Below, piece after piece: positions 34,521 to 44,421 of a DNA stretch of 64,000 nucleotides. The DNA comes from Diphasiastrum complanatum (taxonomy: Eukaryota; Streptophyta; Lycopodiopsida; Lycopodiales; Lycopodiaceae): contig CM055103.1 of assembly GCA_029204225.1 (NCBI GenBank), positions 23,244,663-23,308,662 of the forward strand, in the 5' to 3' direction. Each line of letters begins with the position of its first letter. The stretch's first letter is position 1. A program made the translations under genes and the position numbers. The notes under the pieces are model-generated. The model had not been told where the DNA came from. It saw only the letters and a program-made list of their open reading frames with translations, and did not search any database.

Positions 34521-35219
34521 GGCTTGGTTCTCACTTCTATAATTCTTCAAAATTTTCTTCAATGATGGTGGTGATTCTTGTACCATTAGTATTGTCACTA
34601 AATGCTACTAGGCCTTTAGAAGTCCATTGAGGATGATACTCACCATATCCGCATCCTCAACAACCTCATCCACTGACAAAAGTTGATTGTGGATTTATTT
34701 GATCCTCATTGAGTATCATGTCATCAATCTCCATTGCTCATGTGTGAAATTCATGCCTAAAAATGACAATCACATTCAATGTCATCATTAAATGTGAAAT
34801 TCAATATTTTTTTTTTCACTTTGGGATAAGATTTCTATCTGATGGTATTCTCAATACTATCATACGATATTTTATCTTTTTTCAGATTTGGAGTCAAATG
34901 GCCCAAGAACGATAAAAATAGAACACTTTTAACATCTATAGATCCTTCTGCAATTATTAGGATTGGTTTTTGTAAATCAAAACTCAATATAGGGCAAAAT
35001 ACTTGAAGTAGGCCAATTTCACACTTTGTTTGGTGGAATGTGGCGACTTCAATTGAATTGGATAGGTCTTAGTGCATTCTTCAAGAATCTATATTAAGTT
35101 TGTAGCATTTGCATATAGAAAGTGAATTACTAACCTTTAGGAGTCAAATCTTTCAATGTATGCAAAAGAAGGATGAAAGTGCTCATGTTTTTTTTTGAGG
35201 GTTAAAGCATTCAATGATG
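34521..35219. other. No intact gene; possible Copia gag debris
   Basis: This AT-rich stretch lies between a minus-strand and a plus-strand Copia relic. It probably contains decayed gag or LTR sequence, but I could not identify a motif with confidence. A C-rich run at about 34157-34184 lies just left of it. Confidence 0.4.
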
Positions 35220-35392
35220 AGATAAAAGCATTAAGGAAATAGAACTTGTTCAAGTTGTTTTTAATGTCTTGTTGGATGATCATGCTAATCTTGTTCAAAG
35301 TTTTTGCCAAGTATGGTGGATTTTCAAGAGATCTTGGTGAATGAGAAGTTTAGGCTTTTTATCAAGAGGAGGATCTACTTCCATTTCTCAAG

Positions 35393-35659
35393 TTGGAGAG
35401 GAGGAGGCTATGTTCTCAAAAGGCAACTTCAAGGGCAAAGACAAAGTCAAGTAGTCTAAAGGGCAAGATCAAGGTGAGGCTTCTACTTTTGTTGGCAAGA
35501 GGAATGATAGATCAGCTAAAAAATTTCTATTGTGGATTCAAAGGACATTTTTCTAGTGACTGCTTCAAGAAAAAGAGAGATCAAGATGAGAAGCAAGGCA
35601 ATTTCACTTTTGATGAGGATGGTGTTGGTGATCAAAACTCAAATGATGATGCTTTTTGA
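35393..35659 (+). pseudogene. Copia gag C-terminal part with zinc knuckle
   Basis: The 88-codon frame carries NFYCGFKGHFSSDCFKKKRD, a zinc knuckle that keeps Cys, His and the last Cys but has Phe before Tyr-Cys, so the first Cys is lost. It ends in an acidic stretch (NSNDDAF) and is followed at once by the protease frame. Confidence 0.65.
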
Positions 35660-35985
35660 TGTATTTTTGTTTGCTAACCAATGATGGAGATATTGATCCA
35701 CGGTGGATTGATAGTGGAGCAAATTTTCATATGACATGTCACAAAGAGTACTTTACTTCTTTGGTGTCTTATGAAGGAGAGAAGGAGGTCATCAACATGG
35801 CCAATGATGGTAAAGTTGTTATCAAAGGCATTGGTACTATTCATATTTTTCTCTCATCTACAAATAGGAATGTAAGCTTGAAGAATGCTTTGTTCATACC
35901 TTCCATTATTAAGAATGTGCAAATGGTTGACAAAGGGCTCAAAGTGGAATATGTTAGTGATTCTTGTTTGATCAAAGAGTCTTGA
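35656..35985 (+). pseudogene. Copia protease
   Basis: The frame overlaps the gag stop by 4 bases and reads DPRWIDSGANFHMTCHKEYF, the D-S-G-A protease active site. It then gives INMANDGKVVIKGIGTI and KNALFIPSIIKNV, the usual Copia protease blocks. The gag and protease frames differ, so a fused polyprotein is no longer made. Confidence 0.8.
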
Positions 35986-36139
35986 TTGCTCAAGGCAAGA
36001 GACAAGGTGAGATCTACAAACTTGATGGATTTGTTGGTTCTAACCATGGTGGTTTGAAGGCAAAGAAGCAAGTTGGTGAGCTTTGTTCAATGTCAAAGTC
36101 ACAAAGGTTGTCTTATTCTAGATGTAGTCAAGATCTAAG

Positions 36140-36343
36140 ATGCCTTTTCATTTAGTACATTTGGATGTGCATTGTACTAGTTCTTTGAGTAATGGAGGAG
36201 AAAAGATGTTTGTGACTTGCATTGATGACTTTAGTAGATATTGTTGGACATATCTTCTAAAGAGTGAGGATTTCATATTTGATGTCTTTCTCAAGTTCAA
36301 GAATGTTGTGGAGAGTCAGTTCAACATGAAGATCAAGTGCTAG
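36140..36343 (+). pseudogene. Copia integrase start, truncated
   Basis: The frame reads PFHLVHLDVHC and CIDDFSRYCWTYLLKSED, containing the first catalytic region of Copia integrase. It stops at NMKIKC before the DNGGEF block, so the catalytic core is incomplete. The next 800 bases hold no pol motif. Confidence 0.75.
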
Positions 36344-37139
36344 GTCTTAGAAAATGACTTTGATGGTCAAGTGGAAGATCAAGAGGTTGATCTCAAAGGG
36401 CTTCAACAACACAAAAGGAAAGGTGGCAATTTGGAGCTAGCCAAGAGCATCAAAGGGAAGTCAAGTGGCAAAGATACTTTGGATCTATTTTTGCAGGTGT
36501 TTGAAGACTCAAGTAAGGTCAAAGGAGCAACAAGGAAGTGTTGTTTAAGTTTACTTTACTTGTTCTACCTCAGGTTTGAGCAATCTTAGGTGAATGTGTG
36601 CAAATTGTCAAGATATGGTGAAACTAGTTACATTGTTTTGCATCATTTTGATGTTGGAGTCGTACTAGGATTCTTGTCTAGTTTTGTTGATGGAAATGAA
36701 GCTAAAGGAGGCTCATTATATCACTCATTCATGGTCAATTCATCAAGTGATGACGGTATCTTGTGGCAAGATGGAGATGGAGGCTCATTCATGGAGTTTC
36801 ATGGTGGATACATATCAAGAAAGGACAAAGATGGAGGAGACAAGCAAGCAAGTGGTCATCACTCACATTTATTGTTTGGTTGATGTTATTTTCCAGAGAG
36901 TTCAAATTTGGAAGCATGGAGGAATCATTGCATTTACATTCTACTTGGTTCTTCATGTTCTAATTATATCTTGACATGTAAAATTGATGGAAGGAATAGT
37001 GAAGCATCCAATGTGGACACTATTCTCTATATCAATTATGAAAGTTACTATAAAACCATAGGAAGTAGGTCTATTCTTAGAATGGAGATCATTCTTAAGA
37101 TGGATCAAAGTTCTATGCTAAAACTAGTTGAAGAGGGAG

Positions 37140-37836
37140 TGTGAGAAATTGTCAACTAGTTTGAGATTTATCATGTCTAGCTCAATTGGCAATTTTGGCC
37201 AATATGCATTTTAGACTTAGAGATAAACTTTATATTGTTAATAAGGCCTAAGAATAGTTGATTTACTATTTTTGGCATGCTAGGAAAGTTGATAAGGTCG
37301 AGTTTTACACACACACATGCACACACGCCTTCTCTAATTGGTTGGTTTAGGTACATTGAATCTAGTCCATTTACATCTAGGGTTTGGATAGATCTAAAAC
37401 CTTCGAAATGTTGATAAACTTGAGCAAGCTCACCCAAATAGGTCAAGGACATGCTATATAGTGTACAAGCGTGGGAAGAGATTCTCTCTCTCTCTCTCAT
37501 GATTATGGAAGTGATCTCTTTGGGTTTTGTATCCATTTTTGCATTGTCTTGTTGATATTTTGAATTCTTGTGTGTAGAATGCTATTTTATCTGGTGTATT
37601 GGATTCACATGTGTGAAAGGTATTGTGGTATAGCCATTGTATGGACAACAACAACAACTTATCATTCTTATGCTATTTTGTCAAGTTCTTATTGAGTTAT
37701 TAGCTTCTATGTTAGAAGATGCTAGATTTCTACATTGTTAATGGTGTTAGATTTGCTTCTTTGTAACCAAAGATCAAAGGGATTGGATCTTAGTGATCTA
37801 ATTTTCTTCACAAATTTGTTCAATTTCATATTCACA
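37140..37836 (+). repeat. 3' LTR of the 35.2-37.8 kb Copia element
   Basis: It begins TGTGAGAAATTG directly after a purine-rich tract and plausibly ends TTCACA at 37831-37836, giving about 697 bases. A (CT)n stretch lies at about 37483-37498. The end is inferred from TG..CA borders, because no second LTR is present for comparison. Confidence 0.6.
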
Positions 37837-37907
37837 AAGGTTGTCTTATTCTAGATCTAGCTCAAAATCTAAGATGCCTTTTCATTTAGTACATTTGGAT
37901 GTGCATA
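37829..37907 (+). repeat. Duplicated integrase fragment at the LTR end
   Basis: From TCACAAAGGTTGTCTTATTC onward this piece repeats 36098-36172 with few changes, ending at TTTGGATGTGCAT. The shared TCACA at the start is also the LTR end, so the junction looks like microhomology-mediated joining. Confidence 0.7.
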
Positions 37908-38140
37908 AAACCATATGTACAATGAGAGAGCTCTTTCATATAGTACTAGCATGAGATCTAGCCTGAGTAAATGCTCTAGAATGATTGGACCCCATTGATT
38001 GTCTTTCTACATCATGATTGGACCCCTAGATTTGCACCTCTCATCATGATTCAAGACCTTATGATTTCCACCTATGAAAACCATCTCCAAGCATCTTGAG
38101 AAGCTTTCCACCATTTAAGCACTTTTTCCATTGATTTGTT
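37908..38140. other. Junction sequence, no gene
   Basis: Short stretch with ATGATTGGACCCC-like pieces that recall the repeated TATTGGACC motif of the 59-kb LTR family. It may be LTR debris of the next element. Confidence 0.35.
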
Positions 38141-38497
38141 TCATCCTTGAAGAATATGGTTGATCCAAAAGTTCCTCCTCCTTGAAAATAGTTTCAACTC
38201 CATAAGGAAATCAAGAGTCCTCCTTGACTCAAAAGTATCACAAAGATCCATCATCATGTTATCAAGATCTTGAGAATTAGACACATCAAGATTGGCAAGA
38301 CTATGAATGCTAAAATAACAAAGAGTTTGCATTGTGTCTTTATGCTTGGACTCCATGCTAATCTCAGATCTCATGAGGCTAAATACATCATAATGGATAT
38401 AAGTGTCCTTAAAAGATGATTCAGTTATTCTCATAATGTGTTTGCAAGTTGCCTCACAACATGAGAAAACACAAATCTTCACACTATGAGTGAACAA
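38141..38497 (-). pseudogene. Unrecognised Copia-associated frame shared with the young element
   Basis: This 118-codon frame contains CCEATCKHIMRITESSFKDT, matching CFEANCKHLLRLSEASKVDT in the young element's ORF. I cannot assign it to reverse transcriptase, RNase H or integrase. Two diverged elements keep it at the same place. Confidence 0.45.
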
Positions 38498-38527
38498 ATC
38501 ACTCTTCCTATTGCAATACTCAAGAGC

Positions 38528-38854
38528 CTACATTTGATGAAATAACCATTTCCTTTCTAATTGATCTAAAACCAATTTAGAACCATTAAGAACATTAACT
38601 ATGTTCTCAAGAGAGACATCATACTCAACTAGTATGGCTTTACTCCAACTTTGACATGCAAGAGTCTCACTAAAGCAAATTGATTCATCAAATGACATAA
38701 GAGAAGCAAGCATGAATTTTTTGAGGTGTATACCACTTGAAATGTGCTCCTCTTTCCCTTGAAATGTGAGCCACATAGGCTCAACCATGGCTCTTGAGAT
38801 TCTTCTTGGAATCATAACTTGAGAAGAAGGACTCTCCTCCTCAATCCTTGGCAC
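38528..38854 (-). pseudogene. Copia reverse transcriptase N-terminal fragment
   Basis: The frame begins SSQVMIPRRISRAMVEPMWL and includes SFDESICFSETLACQSWSKA and ILVEYD, the start of Copia reverse transcriptase (F.EAL....W..AM..EY). The segment RRISRAMVEPMWLTFQGKEE aligns with RRSSRCMAESLWLTLHGKEG of the young element. Confidence 0.6.
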
Positions 38855-39082
38855 ACTTGAACCTTGAGATCATCTTCTCTCCTTGATAATTCAAGTCTCT
38901 TTGACATTACCACCATTTTCGACACTTTCAATCACATAAGAAACACCTTGATGTGAACATAAGAGTCATCATCCATGGAATTGAGATTTGAGTGCTCCAT
39001 CCTCTCTTCTTAAGAAATGAGATCTCCCTTGGCTTTCTTCACTTCCAACATACAAATATTAAGCTTGAAGAGACTACCATCT

Positions 39083-39283
39083 CTAATCCCTTTTGAAATG
39101 ACTTTTTCTCCTTTGATGATAAAAGCAAACATTGCAATCAAAATTGACACTAAATCCTTTGTCAACTAATTGACTCACATTCAGCACATTTCTAGAAAAT
39201 GAAGAGACATACAACACATTTTCAAGCTTTGCCTTCTTCCTTGATTCAAGCCAAATAGGAATGGTTCCTATTCCATGAATCAA
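39083..39283 (-). pseudogene. Copia protease C-terminal part
   Basis: The frame reads IHGIGTIPIWLESRKKAKLE and NVLYVSSFSRNVLNVSQLVD, then KGFSVNFDCNVC. These match the last protease blocks in the young element (VGIIPLKLASSKDLFLNNVL). Confidence 0.7.
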
Positions 39284-39656
39284 GATTCAATACCATTTGA
39301 AACAAGAATGGACTCCTTAGAACTTGAATATGATGTGAATGAAGAAAAATACTCCCTTTTGCAAGTGGTATGTGACTTTGTCCCAATATCAATCCACCAA
39401 AGACTTTCCTCCATGAAATTGTTGGTGCATCCATGCATGCCATGAGAGACTCCTCTTCAATGAAGTCATCTCCACCTTGATTGTTGCAGCATGCTTGCCT
39501 TTCCTTTTGCTTTCCTTCATCCATTTTCTTCTTGTAGCACTTGAAGGCCAAATGCTCCATCTTCCCACAATAGTAGCACCTTGATTTGGACATTCCATTT
39601 GCCTCCATTGATGCCATGGTGTACACAAAGTAAAAACTTGTGAAATGATTCTTCAA
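39246..39656 (-). pseudogene. Copia gag zinc-knuckle region running into protease
   Basis: The frame carries RCYYCGKMEHLAFKCYKKKM, a complete CCHC zinc knuckle (C-x2-C-x4-H-x4-C), then EEESLMACMDAPTISW, the spacer before Copia protease. The DSGAS active site itself is not readable; the frame is shifted near 39.4 kb. Confidence 0.7.
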
Positions 39657-40505
39657 AGTGATTTTGTGACTCTCAAGACACTAGATCAAAAATCTAGAAT
39701 GATCTAGATCACAAATCTAAGAATCAATCTTCACCCAACAAACTAGTCACCTTGGAAAATGGACCTTGCCTAGATCACAAAGATTAAGGCACACTAAATT
39801 TGAATCAAATCACACCAAAATCAGACCCAATCACCCCTATTGGACTCAACCATGACCAATTATTCTACCTCTCGACAGTTGGAATGGATTTGAAAATATT
39901 TGATAAAAACAATTTTCTAGTTTTCCACCAATCTTGACTAGATCTCCTCATAACTTGAGATTCTTGGACAAACAAGTAAGGCTTGCCTATTTTCCACTGA
40001 AATTTGTTGCTTTTCTCTCTATAATAATGATACATGAAAGTGAATTCAACTCCTTATGAGATCTTGCAAACACACTGCCTCACACCAAAGATGAAGAACT
40101 CCAAGACTTTGAGCCAAATCCCTCCAGGAGCTTCAAAAACACTTGAAAACACTCAAGGACAAAAACTCAAACACAATGGATTTGTGTGAAACTATGTGGC
40201 TATGGCACCATAATCTCATCTAGATCAAACACAAACTAGATTGACGATGCAAAATCGTGAATTTTTGTTAATCTAAGCTAGATATGAGCAATCCTAGGTA
40301 TGTCTCACCGGATTGGTTGCCCTACCCACTTTCATTTGAATGCCAATAACTTTTTCAAGACAAGTTGACTATTCAAACTCATCATAAATGAGCTAAAATT
40401 ATTAAGCCTACCCTGCACACCTGGGAACATGCTCCACACATGCGAGATTTGCATCTTTACATGAAATTATAATCTAATCAAGCTAGATTTTGCAAAATCT
40501 TCACA

Positions 40506-41370
40506 ATAACAATATAAAAATAACATTTATGAAATGATTTTATGAATGCAGATAGATGATTTTTATTTGATTATTGTTGTTGGTGTATCATGCAACAAGT
40601 TGAGAGCCTAGGGATGCATGCAAGAAAAAGAAATGCATGTGAATTTTTTTGCTATTTATGACTTGCATATAGAAGTGCATCTCACACATGGGCATGCATG
40701 CAAAAAAAAAGAGGGACATGAATTTTTTGCTAATTACGACTTGCATATAGACATGTGTCTAAAGGATCTAGTTCTTGTAATATGGTCCTTAGCATTGTGG
40801 CAAAGCTTTGCACATAGATGCACTTATAATTTAAGATATTGACTTTAATATTAACCAACTCAAACACATAGTATTGCCTCGTGCAAGCTGGCAATGCCAA
40901 AAGAGGTCAATGTTGTAAGGTCATGTTGTGTGCTTTTGTGGTTGATAATAAGTTATAAGTCTTTGATTTGTTTTGGAGAGACAATTAAATGGCAGAATTG
41001 TTCCTCTTAAGTTGTTTTTTTTATAAGTAGATGGAGTCATAAATACCTTATGAATATGTGAAATAATGATTAGTATTTTTGAATAGTTGGTAGGTACGTA
41101 AGGTAGTCGTTATTATTTTTGAAAAGTCAAACAAGTGGGTACCAAACGGTAAACCTAAAGCCTTCTGCCTCTTAAAAAATAGAACATTAAGAAGTAATTT
41201 TTTTTTGTGATGGTTATTATGCCAAGGAAGGCCCCACATGGCGGCCTTTCGCAAGAGGGAGGCGCCCTTTTGGCTACGCTCCCCTATATGTGATATCATT
41301 CTAAACTTTTTAATAAAGAAAATGGTGATGGCTTCCATGGTAGAATTTGTGGGACAACAATTTATAGCAA
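40506..41370. other. No gene; short duplication at 40.6-40.8 kb
   Basis: Two related copies (about 40612-40690 and 40694-40770) share GCATGCA.G.AAAAA, GAATTTTTT.GCTA and ACTTGCATATAGA. No protein-coding frame is convincing. A GC-richer patch begins near 41.2 kb. Confidence 0.5.
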
Positions 41371-41373
41371 AAA

Positions 41374-41465
41374 ATTTTACATGCACCTTTCGGCAACTTG
41401 AAGGTGCACATAAAAAAATTTACCTTTTTTTACATGCACCTTCCGCCCGAATGGTGCATGTAAAA
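41374..41465. repeat. Two adjacent hairpins with the same stem
   Basis: The second hairpin has perfect 13-bp arms, TTTTACATGCACC (41428-41440) and GGTGCATGTAAAA (41453-41465), with a 12-base loop. The first (about 41374-41412) uses nearly the same stem, TTTACATGCACC and GGTGCACATAAA. All four arms are thus copies of one motif. Confidence 0.8.
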
Positions 41466-42231
41466 GATTTACAGCAGAACACAAGGGAAAAACAAAGTAA
41501 AAAAAAATAACTTCGTGAAAGGACGCCTCCTCGGGCGAAATCGCGTGTGCCCTCGGGCTACCCCCTTATCTCCCCATTCCATTTGAATTTTGAGAAAAAA
41601 AGAAAAGAGAAGTCCAAGTTTTTAAGTAGAACATAAAAAAGAACACTAGAAGGAAACCTCAAATCTAATATTGCTCGACTCAGGTTAGATTCTTGAAAGT
41701 TAAAGCCCTTCCTGGGCAAGGCCGGAGCGAGAAGTTAGAAGGGAATGGACTCGGGCCAGGCCTTCAGAAATTCGGCCCTTGCCCCCAAAACCTTGAATTT
41801 CAGCTCCCCGTTCGTTCCCCTTCCACTTCCAAGGAATAAACCAAATGGCCAACATGGCTTTTCCAAAAACTTCTCATTAATAACCTAACCCTAACTTTAT
41901 AAATTACGTACAATCAACCCGTCTTGCTTGCAGCCTTGCACGCGTGACGCACTTCACAAGGAAAACGGACGAGGGTATATTATTTTCCGAAGGTGGCCGA
42001 CAAGTCGACACTTTAACTAGACATGCCTTGGCATCTTAAACAAATTGATTACATTATGCTTTTTTGGGTAAAGTCCTCTCCGAGAGACGCATGAGCATGA
42101 GGGGCGGCAAAGCATTGCTGGGGGCTTTACTGAGTGTAAAGTCCGATCAAAATCTCGAGAGGTTCTTATATTGCCCTACCTAGGCCTAGGCCTGAATTCT
42201 CATTGGGGGGGGGGGGGGAGAGAGGCGTGCA
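41466..42231. other. No gene recognised; GC-richer patch
   Basis: Contains CCTCGGGC-type blocks (about 41.53-41.57 kb), a GGGCAAGGCC block and a G(14-15) run at about 42205-42219. The composition differs from the AT-rich surroundings, which suggests inserted DNA. Confidence 0.45.
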
Positions 42232-42287
42232 GGGCCTTCCGTGCTACTCAGGGCCTTGCCCGAGGCCCTGAGTAGCACGGAAGGCCC
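42232..42287. repeat. Perfect 25-bp hairpin
   Basis: Left arm 42232-42256 (GGGCCTTCC..GGGCCT) and right arm 42263-42287 (AGGCCCTGAG..AAGGCCC) are perfect reverse complements around a 6-base loop, TGCCCG. The perfection suggests a recent origin or selection for the fold. It is GC-rich in AT-rich surroundings. Confidence 0.9.
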
Positions 42288-43230
42288 GAGGGATAGAAGC
42301 CTTCCCCTGCGTAATGTTGGGGAGTGTAGCTGTCAAGGGTGGCATTCTGGCTGAATAGCTAGTAAGCCAGTTGTGAAGGGTGCTAATTCTGGCAGAATCA
42401 GCTAGTAATCCAGTTGTCATGGTGGATTCCAGCAGAATGTCTTAGTAAGACAAGTGGCTTTTCCAAATACAAATTGTGGTTAAAGATTGTGCTAGTGGAG
42501 GTGCCTTCAAAACACAAAGAAAACCAGAGCACACAGCATTATGGGTAGCTAATGCCTTGTCAAAACAACTTCAATGGTGTATGGTTTGATTCTTCGTTTG
42601 CTTTACATGCACTTTTTGTGCCAAGTTTCCTTTCATGAAAGTTTTGTGACACACCAAATGAAGGTGCAAATTTATTTGTTGATTAGCTACTTTCATTGAA
42701 TGAGAGTTTGATCACACCTTGCTCATTTGTAGTAAATTTGTTATTGATAAGGGTTGCGCTCGAGAGAGAATTTTGATCTCTTCTAATAAGAAATTGGTGT
42801 TATTGAATGATGTTGGATGGAAAGTAGTTGTAGTCATTGGAGAGTTGTCTAATTGATAAAAGAAGAATGGTGGAGGTAGCCTCTGCCAACTCGCAAAAAC
42901 ATGTCCAGTCAGATGATGACACATAGGTCGGAGGTAGAGTGCTACGTCCGACATGTGGCTTGTCCATACATTTCTGGGGGTTGCCACGAGAGACAACCAC
43001 CGGTGGCGGCTTCAGTCATGTGGCCCAGCTAAGAGAGACAAAGAATATTAGTTATGCAAAGAAGCTAGGTGATTATTATTAGGTAGCTTCTAGTGGGGAT
43101 TTGGTGTGTAAATTTTGACGCCAAGTCAAGGCGATGGCTTCTTCAATTTTTGTGTTCTCTATTTGAATGTAGGAAGGAATGCGCTGCTGCTGTCTCTTGA
43201 ATGTTGAATGTCATATCGTCGCGCTTCGCC
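42288..43230. other. Upstream region of the ZDP-like gene
   Basis: No gene is seen. A short tandem duplication occurs at about 42331-42420 (GGCTGAATAGCTAGTAAGCC / GGCAGAATCAGCTAGTAATC, each followed by AGTTGT). This region should hold the promoter and 5' UTR of the gene that follows; no clear TATA box stands out. Confidence 0.45.
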
Positions 43231-44211
43231 ATGACATCCAAAATTGCAGTGGAGTATGCCAAATCTTCCCGATCAGCTTGCAAGCACTGCGGCGATGCCG
43301 TGAGCAAAGGAGAGGTGCGATTGGGCGCCATAAGCAAGGCCGCAGGAGGGTTCGAGATGATCCGCTGGCATCATCCTCACTGCTTTTTCCGGAGCCAGCC
43401 TCATAATGAAGCCTTCGATTTGGAAAAATCTAGTGGCTTTAATCTCTTGAAACAGTCTGATCAATTACATCTGAAACAGCTTCTGACACTTGCTTCCTCA
43501 CAGGAATCACAAAGAAGCCCCAAACGAATGAAGAAAGATGAGCAAGATGTAACGGCAGACCAAAAGCTGCTGCTCCGCTATGACTCAAAGGCTTGGGAGA
43601 AGCTTTTGAGTTCTTATACAGTTTCGCAGCTTTCAAATTCTTATAAGGGTGCCGTTTTGCCCTCAGGCTGGAAAGCCTACTCTTCTGTTATTTGTGGCAA
43701 AGTAAATGTTGCTTTGAGCTCTGAGAAAATTGCAGCGTTCGACTTCGATGGATGCCTTGTGAATACATCGGTGCGGCGAGTTGGGGCTCAAGCGTGGTCG
43801 CTTCTTTACCCTTCAATACCAGAAAAGCTGCAACAATACCATGAAGAAGGGTATAAGCTTGTCATATTCACCAACGAATCCAACATTGACCGGTGGAAGA
43901 ACAGCAGACAGAAAGCAGTCGACTCAAAACTGGGACGGCTTGAGGGTTTTATGGAGCTTGTGAAAGCTCCAATGCAGGTGTTTGTAGCTTGTTCACAAGA
44001 TGGTTCTGGAGATCCGTGCAGAAAACCCTCACCTGGCATGTGGGACCTCATGGAACGCCATTTCAATGCTGGCATTCAGGTTGAAAAAACCAAGTCATTT
44101 TTTGTTGGAGATGCTGCCGGGAGAGCTAGTGATCACAGTGATGCCGATATTGGTTTTGCTAAGGCTATTGGACTTCCATTTATGGTTCCTGAAGAGGTGT
44201 TCAAAAGTTAA
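43231..44211 (+). CDS. ZDP: Polynucleotide 3'-phosphatase with one PARP-type zinc finger (ZDP-like)
   Basis: The protein removes 3'-phosphates from broken DNA ends in nuclear single-strand break and base excision repair, as shown for Arabidopsis ZDP. From Met at 43231 (326 residues) it starts MTSKIAVEYAKSSRSACKHC, the usual N-terminus of a PARP zinc finger; an upstream ATG at 43201 would add 10 residues with no family match. The finger is CKHC..WHHPHC (C-x2-C..H-x2-C). A charged linker precedes the HAD-type PNK3P phosphatase: AAFDFDGCLVNTS (nucleophile and acid Asp), VIFTNESNIDRWK, YR/CRKPSPGMWDLM, SFFVGDAAGR and DHSDADIGFA. All catalytic motifs are present. Arabidopsis ZDP has three fingers and an intron-containing gene; this has one finger and no intron. 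A retrocopy or lineage-specific short form is possible. The frame is fully open. Confidence 0.92.
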   Translation: MTSKIAVEYAKSSRSACKHCGDAVSKGEVRLGAISKAAGGFEMIRWHHPHCFFRSQPHNEAFDLEKSSGFNLLKQSDQLHLKQLLTLASSQESQRSPKRMKKDEQDVTADQKLLLRYDSKAWEKLLSSYTVSQLSNSYKGAVLPSGWKAYSSVICGKVNVALSSEKIAAFDFDGCLVNTSVRRVGAQAWSLLYPSIPEKLQQYHEEGYKLVIFTNESNIDRWKNSRQKAVDSKLGRLEGFMELVKAPMQVFVACSQDGSGDPCRKPSPGMWDLMERHFNAGIQVEKTKSFFVGDAAGRASDHSDADIGFAKAIGLPFMVPEEVFKS

Positions 44212-44415
44212 GCAGAAAGAAGTTTTTTTGCTGTCATTGTTCTTGCTTGTTGAGTGAATTCGGCTGCTGCAATTGTCAGCTGAGCTTGCACGGTTAATGT
44301 GTACTCTTTTTTTGTTCTGATTAGATAGGTTTTGCTGATGTTACTTTTTCCTAAAAATTTGTAAGCTGTTTCAATTCTGGCGATTATACTTGTGTACAAA
44401 GTAGTTCATGTTTCA

Positions 44416-44421
44416 AATAAA
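44416..44421 (+). terminator. AATAAA-type poly(A) signal
   Basis: AATAAA lies 205 bases after the stop codon of the ZDP-like gene, a reasonable 3' UTR length for a plant gene. Plant signals are loose, so this is suggestive only. Confidence 0.4.

Larger units (their letters stand above)
35220..37836 (+). mobile_element. Decayed Copia element with one LTR
   Basis: Plus-strand order: gag tail, zinc knuckle (35.5 kb), protease (35.7 kb), truncated integrase (36.1-36.3 kb), unrecognised frames (36.4-37.0 kb), a purine-rich tract AGAGGGAG at 37132-37139, and an LTR starting TGTGAGAAATTG at 37140. No 5' LTR was found. Reverse transcriptase and RNase H are absent. The LTR start matches that of the young element at 59-64 kb on its own strand, so the two are related. 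Confidence 0.7.
38141..40505 (-). mobile_element. Internally deleted Copia element, older relative of the 59-64 kb element
   Basis: Minus-strand order: LTR remnant ending at 40505, where the CCTGGGAACAT.CTCCACACATG and AAGCTAGATTTTGC blocks match the LTR end of the young element; gag zinc knuckle (39.5 kb); protease tail (39.1-39.3 kb); then a reverse transcriptase N-terminal piece (38.5-38.85 kb) and a second frame (38.1-38.5 kb). The last two resemble the C-terminal part of the long ORF of the young element. Integrase and most of the reverse transcriptase are missing. Confidence 0.65.

Noticed and set aside
37315-37330. CA-rich stretch and other short repeats considered as CRISPR-like arrays
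   Set aside because: No regularly spaced direct repeats with unique spacers occur anywhere in the window, and this is plant nuclear DNA.
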